Part shown: piece after piece, positions 38,001 through 49,806 of the stretch
How the letters are laid out: each line of letters begins with the position of its first letter
Numbering within the stretch: position 1 is the first letter of the stretch
NCBI GenBank assembly: GCA_037576195.1
Contig: CM075104.1
Span: forward strand, 13,346,211-13,410,210
Source of the DNA: Phytoseiulus persimilis
Lineage: Eukaryota; Arthropoda; Arachnida; Mesostigmata; Phytoseiidae
Reading direction: 5' to 3'
DNA length: 64,000 nt
The notes under the pieces: generated by a model
Seen by the model: only the letters and a program-made list of their open reading frames with translations
The model's database searches: none
Told to the model about the DNA's origin: nothing
Position numbers and translations under genes: made by a program

Positions 38001-41000
38001 TCGTGGTCGTTACATCCCAACGACAGTGCGCTTTCACTGGAACGGAGTCGTTTAAGCGACAATCGGTCGCGTTATAGTGGTTTCGGGAAACTTGGTCAAG
38101 CTCGCCAAAACGTTGGTCAGCTTGACCAAGTTTTTACGACGCCTTTCTGCGGACAGAAAGCGCGAGGCCCCACCAGTCCGCCTCCAGATTTGTTGACGCT
38201 GCTCAACTCTTTTCGAGGGCGCTGAGAGAGACGTCGGCGAACAAAAGACGCTATCGTTGGAACCAGAAGTTGGAACAAACACGAAATCACAGAACACACC
38301 AGCAGAGAAAGTGCACAAAAACACGCTGCGGAAAAGACTGCGTGAATGTTCTGCTTCGACCTTTTCAAGACGTTCTCGGCGCTTGTTCACCGGCGTCAAG
38401 GCCACTCGAACTTCTCTGTGCGCGCTGAACCACCACTTGAGGTTCAAAAATAACCTCGGATGATGGACTCCCTCCCCCTGAAGACGATCCTTGATGAAGA
38501 ACGTTTCCGAAACCTGCTTACGAGCCGCGGATTGCAACATGACGCACGATGACTTAAGGGATTCAATCAGATGTCGTGCGGAAGTGAGCGGGCGCCGCGT
38601 CGTGGTTAGGCAAATTTCGTGTAAATGAATTCTGAATGTTCTCGAGCAGGGCCCGCTTCAAGTGCCTGCTAGTAGACACTGTTGCCGTGTGTTCGTCCCA
38701 TCACAGATTCAAGGTCCATCCGTTCTGTCAAAATTGAGAACCGAGCAAGCCGTAGCCAGACGGACAGACTGTGCGAGTGAAGCCAAGGGTGTTGTTATCC
38801 ACGCGGCAAGCACGCAAACGTCGACCGCTCTGTCTCCCGTAATTCTAATAAATTCCGGTCCCGCATTTCGCGCTTGTCACGCGTAGCTGATGCCCTCATG
38901 CTGCGACGAAGCCGGCCGGCCGGCCGGCCAACCGGCAGCCTCCTGAGCTGGTTGTTATCGCCTGCGTGTAAGCAGATTGGCTGTATGACGCATATGACGA
39001 GAGAGAACGGCATGGAAAGCGGAGGGGCTCGGAGGAGTCAAAATTTAATCTGTGCGGGCTGCTCTCCATTTTTTTCTCTCCTTTTTCGGTTTTGTTTTCA
39101 TCCCAATCCAGCTGCTCGGTGATCTTTAAGTTAGACGTGCTTTAGTGATCCGTACTGGAAACATCGTCGACATTTTTCGGGGCTACGATCGGTTCCAACG
39201 AGCGATCCTCCACAAGAGCTGAGCAGGTGCTGCGCTCTCTCGAGTCGTCCCAAGCCAAGGTCGGTGGAGTCATTAGAAAAAGTTCAACTCTTCGAATCTT
39301 TCCTCCCGAGCTCTTATTCAGATCTATCCACCGGTGGTGTTCAGCGTTGAATATCGGTGCCCAACGACCACCGGAAGCGAGCTGAATTCCCACGAGTACA
39401 GCGCAATCGAGTGATCTCGATCTGCGGATGACCATGCCGTCTTGCCGTGAGACTCGAGGTTTGAGCTCTGCGGCTGGAGAAGCCTGGTGTGTTTCAGCAG
39501 GGTTGTCGCTTCCCGACACAACTCTCAGAGTCTGCTGGTTTGCATTCCGTTTTCGACAGGCAGCGCTTAAATGGATGGCCTTGGTCGGGCATCCTCACAC
39601 TGGCTCTGTACCGATTGCATTCGCCCGCGAGCCAACCCGCTCGTCGGCGGCGGCGCCCGAGGTTGGCAAAGCCTCAAAGCAACCCGCAAACGTCGCGCGG
39701 CGTCTTGCTCACTGTCTCAGGACCATGTAGTGTCTGCTGACATCACGAGTGAGCCCTGAAAGGGCGCTTCGGAGGGAAACAATCAATAACGAGGCGGCAC
39801 AATGACCGGTGTACTCATTCGCGGGGCTCCTTGGAACATGGGGGCCTTCTCCTTTTCGTAGTGTCACGGAATACGTTTCCCGTCGCCTCCAACTCGTGTA
39901 GAATGGTCGCGATGCTCGGCCTGAACCAGACATCAATTTCCGTATTACGGAGTACGGAAATTCTTAGCCTTAGAAGCATTGAATATAGACGAAAAAGTCT
40001 TTGAGTGAAATAGTTCACCGCAATGAGCTTTAAAACATTGCTTCGTTGTTTTCACTTTTTCCTCTCCATCCCTTACGGTGCTAGATAGGGGAAAATGATG
40101 AAGAGCTTCTTTGTCCACCTCTTCGTGCTGAACAATTTCGGTCATGAGACTTTTCCGTCTATCTCAACTCGTTCCTATACAAATGAGGGAAACTCTCGCG
40201 AGAGTTCTCAAAAATTCCAAGTCCGATTATCGCACTTAATCTTATGAGCCCAGTTGTGGAGCCCACGTTTTTTCGAGTTTCCGGCAGAATCGTTGGGAAT
40301 AGACGGAAAATTGTCATGACCGAAATCGTTCAGAAAAGTGAGGCAGACAAAAAAGCTCTTCATCATTTTCATCTATCTAGCACCGTGAGGGAGTTGGAGG
40401 AAAAAGTGAAAACGACGAAGCGATGTTTTAAAGCTCATCGCGGTGAACAATTTCACTCAAGGTCTTTGTGCTCTATCGTCAATGCTTCCGAGGCTAAGAA
40501 TTTCCGTACTCCGTATTACGGGAATTGAAGTCTAGCCTGAACTATGCACTTAATCATACAGCTTCCGGGAGCTTTTCGGTCGCTGATTCCTCGGATCCGT
40601 AATCGTAGACATCGCGCGAACATTTTCGAGGAGTTCGTTAGGAGGATGGGACGACCCCGAATCCCAATCTGTTGCCCGTGCCCGAGCGTTTCTCCGGATT
40701 CCCGAACATATGATGTTTCATTCCCCATGTTCTCCTCCCAATGTCCACGTGCATAACCACCAACGTCGCTCTCGATGATTCCAGGTTATGCTTATTCATC
40801 GAAACACGAGGAATGGCACAGGAAGGCATTTTTAGGATTTCGGGCAACGCCAAACTGATCGATAAATTGAAGGCGTCGTTCGACACTCAGGGAGACGCTC
40901 CTCTGGAGCAGGAAGCTGACATCGCTGCGGCCGCTGGTCTTCTCAAGACATTCTTCAGGTTTGTTGGTTCGATCCCGCAGAACTTTCCGAATTTCCCAGT

Positions 41001-44000
41001 GGACTCGATCTGACCTTAATTCGTTCCCTTTTCTGATCCGCAGAGAACTACCTGAGCCTCTGATTCCCTCGAAAATGTACAGCGATTTTTTGGAAGCGAC
41101 GCAGAGCACTCAGAACGATCACGACATGCGTCTTGCTCAGTTCCGAGCGCTGGTCCAGGATCTTCCGGAAGAGAACTTCATGGTGTTGCGTTACCTGTGC
41201 AGGTTCTTGCACAAAGTCAGTCAACACGAAGAGGCCACCAGAATGAACCCGTCGGCTCTGGGCATCGTTTTTGGCCCGAATCTATTCAGGCAAGTATTCC
41301 TGCAGGTGGTTTTTATTCATTCACCGGAAGGGTCTCACTTGAGCCCTGAAAAAAAAAAAAAACCAACAAAAAAAAAAACAACAACAATGTATATATGTGT
41401 GAATATAGTATTCCCGCGTACGAGAGCCGCTCGCTGACGCCATCTCGTTCGTCGGGGTGGCTCCAGAAGAGCGGCCGAACGATACCGCCCGATCTGATTG
41501 ATGCCTCATGTTCTCCTCGAACCGCAGGTTCGCCGACGATCTCCAGGGTCTCCAAGATCAAGCGACGACAAACCAGGCGGTGACGACATTCATCGCAAAC
41601 TACTACGAGATTTTCGAACAGCCGCTGACGGTCATTATTCCCTCCGATGATGGAATTCCGGCTCTGATGATCAATGACGCTCTGCTGACTCAGAAGAGGC
41701 GGTCCTGCTCCGAAGAGCGGCCGCCATCTCCCGCTCAATTCCCCATGGTTAGATTGAGGAGATGCTCGTCTTCGGAAGACATGATCGGAGCCTCGGCGGC
41801 GTCCCAGAGCACATCTCCAGTCAACATGCTACAGGATCTCGTCAAAGAAGACAAAATGGACACCGACAGTCACGATTCGACGTCGTCTCCAGTCAAGTGT
41901 CCGAGGGCGAGCGCGGACTCTCAGGATGCGCACACTCACACTATGCCCGCCATCAACAAGCACACCGCCGATCGAGAGGTAAGACCCCCGATTTCAAATT
42001 CCGTGATTTCTCGATTTCGGTTCCTAGTTCGGGTAGCGAACTCTCTGCCCGGCCGATTCCCTCGACGATGCGGTGGAATGAAATAGCTGAGTGCGAAAAC
42101 AAGTCCGCCGCTCCGATCAAACGCCTCAGTTGTCACGTGTGATGAGTTGCGTCATCGGCCTGTCGGAACCGCGGAACATATGGCCGACCGTCCTCTGCCG
42201 GCGATTTACGAGAGGCGTTCTTCTCGCACGGCTCTTCAAACGACTTGCTCGCTTCGTACATCGTGCGCGTTTTCTATATCGGCGAGAGTTTGTTACAGCC
42301 TCAAGGCTGATTGCGTAAGCTCTGTGGTTGACAAAGGCGACACCGTCCACTGGGCGCTAGTGCGGCGGCCGCCGCCGATGTTGATGGTGGCCGGAGAACC
42401 TCGCGATGTTTTCGAGTTGAACTCACTCGGCCGGCTTTCCATTCTCGCACTCCGATGAGAACCCTCGCAGCGGCGCCGGTCTTGCGACGGGCGAGCGGGA
42501 GTGCGGGAAGCCCGGCCTTCGAACGCGCGCAGCAGCAGCTTTCGAAAACACAGTTCGCGCTCGAGACAGGAGATCGTTGTGTCCGTCCCAGAGCGTCAGG
42601 CTCCCTGAGCAAGCTCAGTTAGCGCAGCTAAACATCAACAACAGCTTCTGGCCGACGCGAGCACAAACGAGCTCGCCGAGTGACTAGAGGAGCGGACTTA
42701 TCTCCGACGATGGTGTCGAGTCGTGCGTGCTCCGCGGAGCGGGACTTCGTTAAACTGTGCGCGGAGGAAACTCCGAAGTTCCGAACGAGGCTGAAGAGGA
42801 TTTTCGGTTCGTTGCAGATATGCAGGGACTTCGAAAGAACCTGCTGGCAACCATGTGGTCGGAAACGAACGTTTTCCGATCAGGAAAAACAGCGTCCTGT
42901 GATAAATGTGCGAAGGAACTCCAAGGAAGGATCCGATAACTCCAGGAACACGAGAGAGCCTTCGTCGTCCCAAGCGTCAACAACTTTCAGCGTTTCCACG
43001 GAGAGCATGGAGTTTATTGACAAAGGTAGGACGTCGTCGTCGTGCTGTTCTTCTCTCTGGGAGAGAATCGATTGCTGTCGTAAATATTGACGACGTATAT
43101 CTGTCTGGTTTTATTTGCTGGAAATGCCGTTGCGCTGGTCGTGGGGCAACTCGATGAAAACAATCGAACGTTCCGCCGGGAGGGACATGCACTCGCTTCC
43201 AGCTCCCCATTCAACATTGACGTTAACTCCGGATTCTTCCAGGCTCCCTCGAGTCGATGACGAGCGGAGTCACGCCGTCACCTCCGGCGACACCACCCCC
43301 GGAGACGCCGGTTCAAGTTCCTCCCTTGAAACTGGACCACGAAGAAGAGCCCCAACTCTCTGAACATCGATTCTCGTGGCCGATCGTTCCAACGCTCGCG
43401 GCTCCCGCGCCGTTCCACAAAGCGAACTCGGTCGAAGCTCCGCTGTCCCCCTCCGCGTACAGAGGTTACCTCAGCCATCGGAATGACCTTGTCGACGAAA
43501 TGCGTCTACCTCCGTCGCCTCCGGTGGGTGAGAACGATTTCTTGGGGACCACAACACATTCCAAAACGAGTCAGGACCAACGTCAGCTCACGAAGAAAAT
43601 GCGAGCTCTCAAGAAGAAAGTGTTAAGTTTTGAAGCGGCGTTCGAAGCCACCACGGGCCACCGACCTTCGCACGCAGAGAAGATGAGCGACACCCAGTGT
43701 CGAGAACTCCTTCACGAACTCACGAACATCCGCAAGGAAATAAAAGGTATCCGAACGAACTCATGCGCGTCGTATAGTCGTTCCCCACAGAACAACGTGG
43801 CCAAGGTGTTTGAATGCAATCTTTCTCTCGCAGCGTTGCAGAACGAAGAGGAACTCCTCCCAGAGCCGGCCTATCTGTCCTGGCAACGATATTGTCCGAC
43901 TGACGATCGGGACAAAACATCCGAGAACCTAGAGCGAGCCTTTAATGACACTCTCTGCGTCCTCGCCGACAAACGGCGCTCGGCGTGCCGACCCGAGCGT

Positions 44001-47000
44001 GTTGAGGTATGTTTGTTGATTCCTCGTTTTTCCCTGGGAAAAAGTCGCCGCAAACAGCTATCGACGGCGGTCGGCGGTCGGATGCGAGCTTGCACGCAGT
44101 AACTGCCGTCAGAGGAAACGTTCCGGTCCGACGCGCAGCGATTCGTGTCCGACCAGTCACGGCGGCCAGTCGTAGAGACCAACCTTGCTCTAATTACGCG
44201 CTTGTCTCGGCGAGCGGTGAATACCTGAAGGGTTGGGAGACTTTCCGAGAACCCTCGGGCCTCGATGCGATTTCCATGCGACGAGCATCACCTGTTCCGT
44301 GCGCGACTCACCGCTGCGTCTGACTCGCCAGCCTCGGACGGAAGTCCGAAAAAGCTGTTTGTTCGTGTTCTCCGCTCAATAGCTGAAGATCGAAATCTCG
44401 GCGTCGGCTGTTTGTCGTCGCAGATGTTATTCGAATGCGGATAGGACAAATGAGGCTTCACTCCGCCTGACCGGCAACATCGACGAATTTCTTTGTTGCT
44501 CATTCCGCCGTCAAACCGGCGGGTTGTTGACCCATCTTTGCACAGCGCTCGCTGAAGAGTAACTCCCTGTATCTCGAACGAGCATCGGAACACGGCCTTT
44601 CTTGGCCTGTCCTCAATCGCTCGAGTCTCAGCACTTACGGGAATATCTGGCTGGCACGAAAAAAAATCACGTACACTCTTTCGAGCTCGACGGTTCGCCA
44701 CCGATGGGAACTTCAACAGCTGCTGCTGTTGGAAGTTTTCGAGGAGTATGAATTCGCGAGCGGGAGTCCTTGTTAGTAGGTCCCACCCGGTTCAGACGTG
44801 CTAACGTACCGTCGGCCGACTCGAGCTCGAGGAAATGCTTCAGGTGGGCTCCCCTCAAGTCGAATTGAACGTTCAAGCTTCCATTGAGTGCGACGAGTCG
44901 GACGAGACCTGTCAGCGCTGAACCGAAGTTGGACTGCGGGTCGGAAGGAGAAAAACGTTCCTGTTTTCTCTTCCGCCCTTGTCGCGTCATTGGATTCTGG
45001 CGCGTTGCTCGTCGTGCGCACTTTTCGAGGAAAACCTATTTTTAGTTTGTTGACAATATTTGAACGGCAGAACATCCTGGATGATCACACGAGCTCCGGA
45101 TTCCACCACATTTCAGACGGGATCGCTGCTGCACTTAGCCAGGTCTTGACCCATGTCAGATAGGTTGCGGCGCGAACAATACTCTGTGTCAACCGGCTCA
45201 ACGCTCGGGGTTACGACCTCGCCAAAGAACATGCGGAGAGGAAGCTTTCATTCTGAGTCTTGGTTCGGTGTGATCATGACGGAGTCCGTCGTAAGCGGTG
45301 ATCGAATGGCTCGAATGAGCTCGCAGAACAATGCAAGTGATCTATCGGAACGTGCAGCGTGTTTTATTTAATTCTAGTGAATCGGATTGAGTATTAGGTC
45401 GGTATCGCGTATCACAACAAGCGGCCCTCCGAGTGAGGGTGGTTGTGAGCCCACATCGTCTATGGCGGCGGGAAATACCTCTGTCTGGAGCGGCGAAGAA
45501 GCAAAGCGTTGGCGGGTGGTGGTCATCTGATCTAGCCGTGGTAGGGCAATCCGCCGCTGTAGAGGTAGGGGCTGCCGATACCGGCTCCGACTCCGTATCC
45601 ACCGTAAGGCAAGGCGCCGTACCCGTGTTGTGCCTGTCCACCTCCGAAGCTTCCGTAGTTGTTCAGATTCTGGGCGCCCTGGAGGCCGTGGCCCTGGAAT
45701 GGAGCGAATCTTACTTTTCACTTGAACGGCTCACCGAGGATGGGGGGCGCGGGAACTCCTTTGCGATGATCATCACGGATGGAGTGATCCAAATCGGCTC
45801 CAAAATACTCGAGAGCTCCCAGGCTCGCTCACGAGTCGTTCGAGCTAAACGTGAGCGGTCGCAAGTGGAATTGGGAACGAGTTTATCGCGCTCGAGCAAC
45901 CAAATCGCTCCAACTCATGAGCTCATGTTGTTTACTGTCGCTGCGCAATGCGCTCTCGAATATACTCACATGTTGTCCGTATCCTTGATCGACGTGGTTG
46001 TTGTAACCACCGTTGCCATATCCATTGTAGGCACCGTATCCACCGGCATGGTTCTTATTCACATGATCGTTGCTGTGATAGGCGCCCCCTTGACCGTAAC
46101 CGCCGAAGTTCCCGTGTGTCGCCCCGAAGGCAGACTTGCCACCGTGACCGTAGGCCTGATCGACGGAATAGACCTTTTCCTTCGCGAACACGCGGTTGTG
46201 TCCGTTGTTGAAGTGGTCCTGGAGTCCGTTGTGGTCGTTAAAGTGCCTGCACAAGCCGAGAAAGAAAAGTTAGCAGCGTCTCGGCTGAGGGGCTCGAAAG
46301 GAGCATGAGGCTCGAGCTCTCGCATACTTTTGAACTCCGTTTGCGTTCCCGTATCCGCCAACAGCTGTCCCTCCGATGATTTGGCCGTGGGTGCCCTGAT
46401 GCACTGCACCTTTCCCGAGTCCATGGTACCCGCTGGCGCCCTGCGATAGACCTCCGTGAGCGCCACCTCCGTACGAGCCGATTCCGGCACCCTGGTTCTG
46501 GCCGTAGGCTCCGTACCCGCCTGAGGACATCGAAACTTTTGAGATCTGATCTCGGAAACAGTTTTGTTGCCGCGCTTTCCCGTCACTGGAGGAATCGGAT
46601 TGCTGAACGCACGTCTGGAATTCCCGCTTTCCGTTTTGATCACGATCGCTTTTGACACCTAAGCTCCGAGCCTCCAGCGTTGCGGTGTCGCAACTGCGAT
46701 AAGATTATATTTAGCTAGCGTAGAGGCGGTGCTTTGCATTAGCGACTCTCCGGTGTGGTGGTTAGCCGGGAGGAATGTTTCAGGAGAACGCTCTCGGAAC
46801 ATCGGATCGTATCGATCTCCGTCCACATCGCTAGATTGCGTGGAATCTTTGAGCCGAGAACAATTTTCGGAGGAGTCGATTCCCCATGGTTAACAGGTCC
46901 TCTTTAGCGAGGGAGCTCAAGATTGAGGAACGTGATCTCGATCGATGCTCACCCTGATGTCCTCCGAAGCCTCCGTATCCTCCTAACTGAGCCGACACTG

Positions 47001-49806
47001 TTGCGACCACAAAAGCACTGACGAATACTCGGAACATTTTTCTCCTGCTTTGTCGCTGGAAGTTGTTTGCAGAAGTGGTTTGGGGAATGTGTGTGGTCTA
47101 AAGAGTCGCCGCCAAGTTTTATAGCCGGCGCCTCTTGCTTGGAAGCGTTCAAGGTTCCACTCAGGATCTCTGCTCCGCAGCGTCCGATCTGACCGGAGGC
47201 GCGAGCGGCGAAGTCGGATCGAGCATTCTGCATCAGAGTTTGACGACCCCCGTGAGAATTCTGAGTCCGAACTCGGGAAGTCACACTCCGAATTTCTGAA
47301 ATCTTTGGCGCGGAGTCGAATTTCGAGCAAAGCGCTTCCCGACCAGACGGGGGCTCTCGCCCCGAGCCTGGACAGGGGCCAACTAGATCAGTCTCATGGA
47401 TGCGTCTCCTGCGGAAGAACGCAGAGAAGAGACGCATCCGCTGTGACGGTGGTCCTGGTGTCGGTTTCTTTCAACTCATAAAAATTGGTTCGCGCGCGGC
47501 CGTAGACTTCTGGTGCATTGGCGCATTGAGGGTCTGAGTTCCGCACTGTGAACACCAGAAGTCACACCGAAAAGTTGAAGCGACATCCAGTCCAACCCCT
47601 GGCCGCGAGTCACGGCGACATTGCTGCTGGCTGAGAACGTCGTCTGTGACAGGGAAAAAACACGCCGGATAAATTGTCCTACCGTCAAATGGCCCTGGTT
47701 TCGCGTTTACTCTATGATGTCAGGAGTTCAGGAAAGTCTGGGTGTCAGTTGGCAACTTCGGGACTCCGGTCGACCACAGAGATCAGCTGCTGGAGGCTTC
47801 ATTGATCAATGACGTCGACGGGTCGTTACGTTTTGAGTTATTGGTAACGCTCCGGAATTCGATGAGCGACCACGGGCACGAGATAACGTGCGATAATCCA
47901 TGTTGATAACTTATTATGGATACGCCGAATCCTGGACACGCCTCGTACAGCGAGTTGGACCGCGGCAGCTCGCGGGAATCCAATGACTGGTGGCAAGATA
48001 AATTCCATCTCGTTCTAATTGAACGGCGTCTCAGACAGCACGGCTCTGTACCACTCGAACGGGTTCAAGTTTCGTTGAGCTCTATTCATAGCATGTGTCT
48101 CACTCTCTCGACGGACAGATAATCCTCGAACCGACGATCTCGCCCTCCTCCCCATCGCCGCGGAGTATAAGAAGAGCGCCAGTAATTGTTGGAGTCTCAC
48201 TCGAGTTATGTGCAAAGTTTTCATCGTTCTGACCAGGAGCCAACCGTCGGCCGCCCCCGAACTACACCATGGTGCTGGTTCAGAGGCAGAGGAGCGATAC
48301 CGTGCAGGCCATGCGATCTCTTACAAAGAGCCAGGCTGATGGGTCTCTTAAGAAAGCTGCCAATCCGAAAATCGTACGAATTTTCTCCCCTCCTGACTCA
48401 TGGGGACGATGTTATATTCCGGCTCGCGGTGTTCTGGAAGATCGGACGTTCTTGAGTGTTGCTTGCACGAAACCCTCTGGACTCGACATGCATAGATCCC
48501 AGACAGAGGCCGTCAACGTCTCACCGCAAGTATCCTTTGTTTCAGGACATGACGAGAGAGCAAGTTGTTGAGGAGAAGTTATGCATCCAGAAAGCTTTGC
48601 TCAGGTTCGAAAGCGTACACGGACGCCCAACCTCAAGGGCGGACCGCAATTTGATGCGGCCCCTATACGACCGATACCGAAACGTGAAACGGATTATCGG
48701 TGGCAGCCCTTTCCAAGCTGGTCTTGGACAGTCCAAAGAAGACGCGCTCCAGCCGATTCTTGAGCATGTGCAAATGGATTTCAATTCACCGCAAAATACC
48801 TATGAAACGGCCAAAGTAAGTGGCTTTCTGAGATTCTATAGCACACTATCCATAAACGGCGTCCTGAAAGGAAGGCTGTGCATACACCACTAGGGCATAC
48901 GATGCCGAGTTCGACTGTTTCTAACTGTTCTTCCTCCAAAGGAGATCACTCCCGAACTTCAGAACGGCTCAACGCCAGCGCCCCCGGCTATCAAAGCCGC
49001 CTCTCCAGTTGCCGAGGCTAACCCCAATGCTGAAAACCAGTCATGTAATCTGCATGAGCTCCCGCTCAGAGAGCTCCTGCAGGAGCAAGGCAAGGCGCGC
49101 CTTGAGAAGCGTCGCCTGCGAGGGATTCTCCGTCAATTCGAGAAGGATTTCCACCTGGCCAGCGGTGAGTTACTTGGAGACGCCGCGTCGTTGGTTCCGT
49201 CGTGATTCCTCCTCTGTTTTGGTGAGAAGTATCGGCCATCGCTCGCGATCCGAAATGTCCTTCAGAATGCGTCATACAGCACAGGCGCAAGTGAGCGAGA
49301 CAATTGGAAGCTGAATGTCGGTCCAAAACTGTCGAATCTTCGGTGAATGCCACTTCGCATTTCCGTTGAGCCGAGAAAAAGAAAAAAACATTTCCTCTAG
49401 TCGATTTAGACGAGGCACACGTGCGCATGTTCCAGCTTAGCGCATTCCCAAATGGCACCCAGAAGACTCTCTGTGACGAAAACTCGTTGCGCGACTTTCG
49501 GAATCAAAAGCAGTTTTTGTGTTGTCAACGACTCTCCACCGGATCATTGGCGAGACGTTCGGCATGAATTCTCACCAAGTCTTTCGGAGAGACAGCTAAG
49601 CGAGTTATGCGAAACGGACATCATTCCATCCCGAATCGACGCTCCTAGCGGACACTGACCAAGAGCTTCGCGTTTCAGGTCGGAAAGTGCAACGAGAGGA
49701 CCGCGCACCAATGGAAGCTACTTACGTGCAGTACAAGCACATCAAAGCCAAACTCCGACTGATGGAGGCGTTGGTTTTCAAACGCGAGAACCAGCCCAAA
49801 TGTTGA
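32067..49806 (+). CDS. FAM13A: FAM13-family Rho GTPase-activating protein
   Basis: RhoGAP of the FAM13A/B family, expected to act on cytoplasmic Rho-type GTPases; target unknown. Ten exons: 32067-32362, 40785-40958, 41044-41289, 41528-41978, 42884-43025, 43243-43746, 43834-44006, 48546-48815, 48942-49164 and 49679-49806, giving 868 residues. Exon 1 carries a Gln-rich stretch and the start of the GAP domain (KIFGVALELL). The arginine finger is in QEGIFRISGN (about residue 116), followed by FFRELPEPLI and the Asn-containing MNPSALGIVFGPNLFR. Exon 6 has VDEMRLPPSPPVGEND and the KKMRALKKKVLSFEAAF helix; exon 8 has DMTREQVVEEK, ESVHGRPTSRADR and MRPLYDRYRNVKRI; exons 9-10 have the final EKRRLRGILRQFEKDF and YKHIKAKLRLMEAL modules, all typical of FAM13. 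Exon 3 ends at a GC donor (CAG|GCAAGT). Exon 5 is the least certain. The symbol denotes family, since vertebrates have A, B and C copies. Confidence 0.93.
38088..38133. repeat. perfect 15-bp inverted repeat (hairpin)
   Basis: AAACTTGGTCAAGCT at 38088-38102 is followed after 16 bases by its exact reverse complement at 38119-38133. The loop also contains a partial copy of the arm (GTTGGTC). The role is unknown. Confidence 0.85.
38911..38929. repeat. GGCC tandem tract
   Basis: About four and a half copies of CCGG/GGCC, self-complementary and CpG-rich. Simple repeat. Confidence 0.8.
39927..40540. mobile_element. fold-back element inside FAM13 intron 1 (fold-back 2)
   Basis: Left arm (about 39927-40160) and right arm (about 40305-40540) are reverse complements at roughly 85% identity, separated by about 140 unpaired bases. 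Landmarks in both arms: TACGGAGTACGGAAATTCTT, GAGTGAAAT.GTTCACCGC, GAGCTTTAAAACAT, TTTTCACTTTTTCCT and ACGGTGCTAGATAG. Each tip is itself a small palindrome (AATTTCCGTA facing TACGGAAATT). It is unrelated in sequence to the fold-back at 19.9 kb. Structure fits a MITE or fold-back transposon; a 94-codon frame in the right arm is a by-product. No clear target duplication was found. Confidence 0.82.
41349..41384. repeat. A-rich tract in FAM13 intron 3
   Basis: Two long A runs broken by CC and C residues, located in the 238-bp intron between FAM13 exons 3 and 4. Simple sequence. Confidence 0.7.
45365..45370 (-). terminator. poly(A) signal of the nested glycine-rich gene
   Basis: AATAAA on the minus strand, about 160 bases past the stop codon of the glycine-rich protein. 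Matches the strand of that gene, not of FAM13. Confidence 0.7.
45532..47037 (-). CDS. glycine/tyrosine-rich secreted protein (cuticle-type), nested in FAM13 intron
   Basis: Four exons on the minus strand, 47037-46953, 46520-46328, 46246-45970 and 45693-45532, sum to 717 nt and 238 residues with all phases matching. The N-terminus MFRVFVSAFVVATVSA is a clear signal peptide, so the protein is secreted. The mature part is built from Gly-Tyr-rich repeats (GGYGGFGG, GGYGAYGQNQGAG, GGYGAYNGYGNGGY, HGYGALPYGGYGVG) with a His/Asn-rich middle (HFNDHNGLQDHFNNGHN) and a charged KEKVYSVDQ segment. It lacks a Rebers-Riddiford chitin-binding motif that I can see. Such proteins are common in arthropod cuticle and silk- or cement-like secretions; the exact role is not knowable from sequence. 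A TATA box lies 80 bases upstream and a poly(A) signal downstream, so it has its own transcription unit. It lies antisense within intron 7 of FAM13. Confidence 0.88.
47117..47123 (-). promoter_or_regulatory. TATA box of the glycine-rich gene
   Basis: TATAAAA on the minus strand, about 80 bases upstream of the ATG at 47037. This predicts a transcription start near 47090 and a 5' UTR of about 50 bases, typical of strongly and stage-specifically expressed cuticle genes. Confidence 0.7.

Larger units (their letters stand above)
32363..40784 (+). other. FAM13 intron 1
   Basis: 8.4-kb intron inferred because exon 1 (ending CTCTCG|GTGAGT, phase 2) and exon 2 (GATTCCAG|G) restore a continuous RhoGAP domain. 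It contains fold-back element 2, a perfect hairpin at 38088-38133, a GGCC tract at 38911-38929 and a poly-T run near 36590. Open frames up to 206 codons occur on both strands (for example 38037-37417 minus) but none resembles a known protein. Confidence 0.75.
44007..48545 (+). other. FAM13 intron 7
   Basis: 4.5-kb intron between GAG|GTATGT and TTTCAG|GAC. The flanking exons rejoin a continuous FAM13 segment (RRSACRPERVE then DMTREQVVEEK). It contains a full antisense glycine-rich protein gene at 47.1-45.4 kb. The flanks 44007-45360 and 47130-48545 hold no other recognised feature. Confidence 0.85.

Noticed and set aside
37417-38037. 206-codon minus-strand frame in FAM13 intron 1
   Set aside because: Arg/Ser/Thr-rich sequence over simple repeats (GTCT)n; no family resemblance.
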